64,000 nucleotides of DNA from positions 1,178,001-1,242,000 of the forward strand of contig NZ_QGDO01000001.1 of NCBI RefSeq assembly GCF_003149185.1, given 5' to 3'. This DNA is from Sediminitomix flava. Its GTDB lineage: Bacteria; Bacteroidota; Bacteroidia; Cytophagales; Flammeovirgaceae. Below the pieces are notes generated by a model. It was given only the letters and a program-made list of their open reading frames with translations. It searched no databases and was not told where the DNA came from. Positions 62,216-64,000 of this stretch are shown one piece after another. Numbering within the stretch: position 1 is the first letter of the stretch; every line of letters begins with the position of its first letter. The position numbers and the translations under genes were made by a program.

Positions 62216-64000
62216 CTAGTTTCGTTCTATACTGATACTCAAATTCAATTCTTTGTCCTCAGTATTCGATTCTCGTTTGATATATTCTGAAGGAGTCACC
62301 CCAAACTCTTCTTTGAAGCACTTACGGAAGTATTTCAGATCTGCAAAACCAACTTCATAAGTTACTTGCTTGATATTCAATTCTCCTTCAAGTAATAGTT
62401 CTGCTGATCTTTTGAGTTTTATTTTTCTGATCAATGCATTTGCAGAAAGTCCAGTGGTTGCTTTTAACTTTCTGTACAATTGCATTCTACTCAAATTCAT
62501 TTCATCACAGAATTCATCGACACCCCATTCTGGCTCAGAAACATTTGCTTCAATCACAGCTATTGCTTTTTGCAACATAGGCGGGAGTTGATCGACAGTA
62601 AGCTTTGTTTCTTTTGTTTCACCTACCATTTCTACCGTAGGCTCATTGTTCTTTGTGGAAGGAATTTCTGATTTAGGATTGGATTGAATGGCATTGAATT
62701 TTTTCTGAAGCTTTGAAGACCTTTCAATGAGTTTATTCACTCGAATCATCAAGTGATTTGAATTCAATGGTTTTGGAATGTAAGAATCTGCACCATGCAT
62801 CAAGCCTTTCAAACGGTTATCCTCAGAGGCTAAAGCGGTCAATAAAATGACTGGAATATGGTCTGTTTTCGGGTCTGATTTTACTTTCTCACAGAACTCA
62901 AAACCATCCATTTCAGGCATCATCACATCACTGATGATAACATCTGGAATATTCTCTTGTGCTTTTTCCAATCCGACTAAACCGTTTTCTGCTGTCACGA
63001 CCTTAAAGTCTGGCTCCAATAAACTCCTTACAAAGTTTCTGACTTCAGAATTATCATCTACAACCAACGCTATTTTTCTACCTGAAATGTATTCTTCAGA
63101 ACTTTGCTCTCGGAGTCTTTCTTTCAGAATTGTATTCACATTTTCCCAATTCACAATGCTATCCACTGATGTTGCATCTTTTTGTGTCTTCTCATTCGCA
63201 CTATACACATCTGTGAGAGGAATCATAAACTTGAAAGTTGTTCCAAATCCTACCTTGCTATCAACCACCAACTCTCCTTTATGCACTTGAGCCAATCGTT
63301 TAGAAAAACTTAAGCCAATCCCTGTGCTATATCCTTCAGACTCTCCTTTGCTGTAATAGCGATCAAAAATAAATGGAAGTGTGTCTTTCTTGATTCCTTT
63401 TCCTTCATCAATTACTGAAATACTTACAAAAGGCTGTGCTTCTTTCTGCTCGATACCAACAGCCACCTGAATCCTTTTACTTTTAGGCGTAAATTTGAAA
63501 GCATTTGACAAGAGGTTATACAATACATTTTCAACTATCTCCTTGCTGTACCATATTTCTTTTGGCACTTCTTCAGATACTTGAAGATCGTACTTAATAT
63601 TTCGATCAATCGCCTTGTATTGGAATTGTTCAAATGTATTTTTTATGAAAACATGAAAATCAGATTGCCCTACATTCAAATCAAGACCAATCGTTTCATT
63701 CTTATTAAAATCCATCAGACGATTGATCAACATCAACAATCGGTGTGTATTCCGATACATCATCAAGTGATAATCATGATATGGATTTTTAGTATCTGAG
63801 ACTAACTTCCCGAGAGGTCCCATGATCAATGTTAGTGGAGTTCTAAACTCATGAGAGATATTGGTAAAAAATCGAAGTTTTAGTTGATCAACTTCTTTTT
63901 CTTTTTGTTCAGATACTTTACGAAGTTCTTCAACTCTTTTAAGTTGTTGTTGCCTCCAGAAATATCCAATCAGAAGAACTAAAAAGCTCGCATAAATCAG
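62216..64000 (-). CDS. Hybrid two-component sensor-regulator, C-terminal part (5' end outside window)
   Basis: About 594 residues are in the window, and the frame stays open to base 64000, so the TTG at 63829 is not the start. A membrane segment (SFLVLLIGYFWRQQQ) is followed by HisKA with FFTNISHEFRTPLTL, HATPase (YNLLSNAFKFTPKS, DEGKGIKK, STGIGLSFSKRLAQVH), a receiver domain (LVVDDNSEVRNFV, phospho-Asp in VIISDVMMPEMDGF, TALA, PKPL) and a C-terminal AraC HTH (MNLSRMQLYRKLKATTGLSANALIRKIKLKRSAELL, VGFADLKYFRKCFKEEFGVTPSEY). The periplasmic sensor, presumably a Reg_prop propeller, lies outside. It is the likely mannan-oligosaccharide-responsive activator of the adjacent susCD genes. Confidence 0.94.
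   Translation of the reverse strand: MIYASFLVLLIGYFWRQQQLKRVEELRKVSEQKEKEVDQLKLRFFTNISHEFRTPLTLIMGPLGKLVSDTKNPYHDYHLMMYRNTHRLLMLINRLMDFNKNETIGLDLNVGQSDFHVFIKNTFEQFQYKAIDRNIKYDLQVSEEVPKEIWYSKEIVENVLYNLLSNAFKFTPKSKRIQVAVGIEQKEAQPFVSISVIDEGKGIKKDTLPFIFDRYYSKGESEGYSTGIGLSFSKRLAQVHKGELVVDSKVGFGTTFKFMIPLTDVYSANEKTQKDATSVDSIVNWENVNTILKERLREQSSEEYISGRKIALVVDDNSEVRNFVRSLLEPDFKVVTAENGLVGLEKAQENIPDVIISDVMMPEMDGFEFCEKVKSDPKTDHIPVILLTALASEDNRLKGLMHGADSYIPKPLNSNHLMIRVNKLIERSSKLQKKFNAIQSNPKSEIPSTKNNEPTVEMVGETKETKLTVDQLPPMLQKAIAVIEANVSEPEWGVDEFCDEMNLSRMQLYRKLKATTGLSANALIRKIKLKRSAELLLEGELNIKQVTYEVGFADLKYFRKCFKEEFGVTPSEYIKRESNTEDKELNLSISIERN

Noticed and set aside
63829-63831. TTG at 63829 as the start of the regulator gene
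   Set aside because: The frame continues upstream through the His-box and a membrane segment to the window end, so the gene is truncated by the window.

Overview
The window looks like chromosomal DNA of an AT-rich marine-type Bacteroidota, most likely of the order Cytophagales. The evidence is SusC/SusD transport proteins, a hybrid two-component regulator, type IX secretion (T9SS) C-terminal tails on several exported enzymes, start regions mostly without Shine-Dalgarno sequences, and TAnnTTTG-like promoter elements. The genus is inference. No tRNA, rRNA, CRISPR array, phage or complete insertion sequence was seen.

Layout. 1-1.1 kb: end of pyrH, then frr. 1.3-11.1 kb: housekeeping and small unknown genes (exported basic protein, YcxB-like, DUF2071, RDD and DoxX membrane proteins, cysteine desulfidase, methyltransferase, lipoprotein, PAS histidine kinase, DUF4919 protein). 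11.2-12.1 kb: exported thioredoxin-fold protein flanked on both sides by the same hairpin. 12.3-20.3 kb: three minus-strand genes, a 1636-residue DUF3686/AAA ATPase, a 729-residue YqiK-type flotillin and a YqiJ-like membrane protein, probably one membrane-associated machine. 20.5-24.8 kb: an SRPBCC gene remnant, an M28 peptidase, an AraC regulator, a DHFR-like reductase and an endonuclease/phosphatase-fold enzyme. 24.8-30.7 kb: a minus-strand export operon (TetR regulator, LolA-like protein, two FtsX-type permeases, ATPase, outer-membrane barrel) with a matching operator-like sequence before both tetR and the operon.

31-64 kb: a beta-mannan/glucomannan utilisation locus, mostly on the minus strand. 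Read in the direction of transcription it has a hybrid two-component sensor-regulator (cut by the window end), SusC, SusD, a surface glycan-binding lipoprotein, two GH26 mannanases, a sodium/solute symporter, GH130 mannosylglucose phosphorylase, cellobiose 2-epimerase, a GH5 lipoprotein mannanase and a T9SS-secreted GH5 mannanase. The expected route is surface cleavage to manno-oligosaccharides, SusCD uptake, periplasmic hydrolysis to mannobiose, symport, epimerisation to mannosylglucose and phosphorolysis to mannose 1-phosphate plus glucose. Two plus-strand genes interrupt the locus: a sulfatase lipoprotein and a 3376-residue exported protein made of nine copies of a roughly 355-residue GLUG-type unit.

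Between genes there are dispersed MITE-like repeats: two copies of a ~206-bp element with terminal inverted repeats, an element with 45-bp imperfect inverted ends, and a hairpin family that keeps a 13-nt loop while its stem sequences change together. Several junctions inside the mannan locus carry terminator-like hairpins that could set expression ratios.
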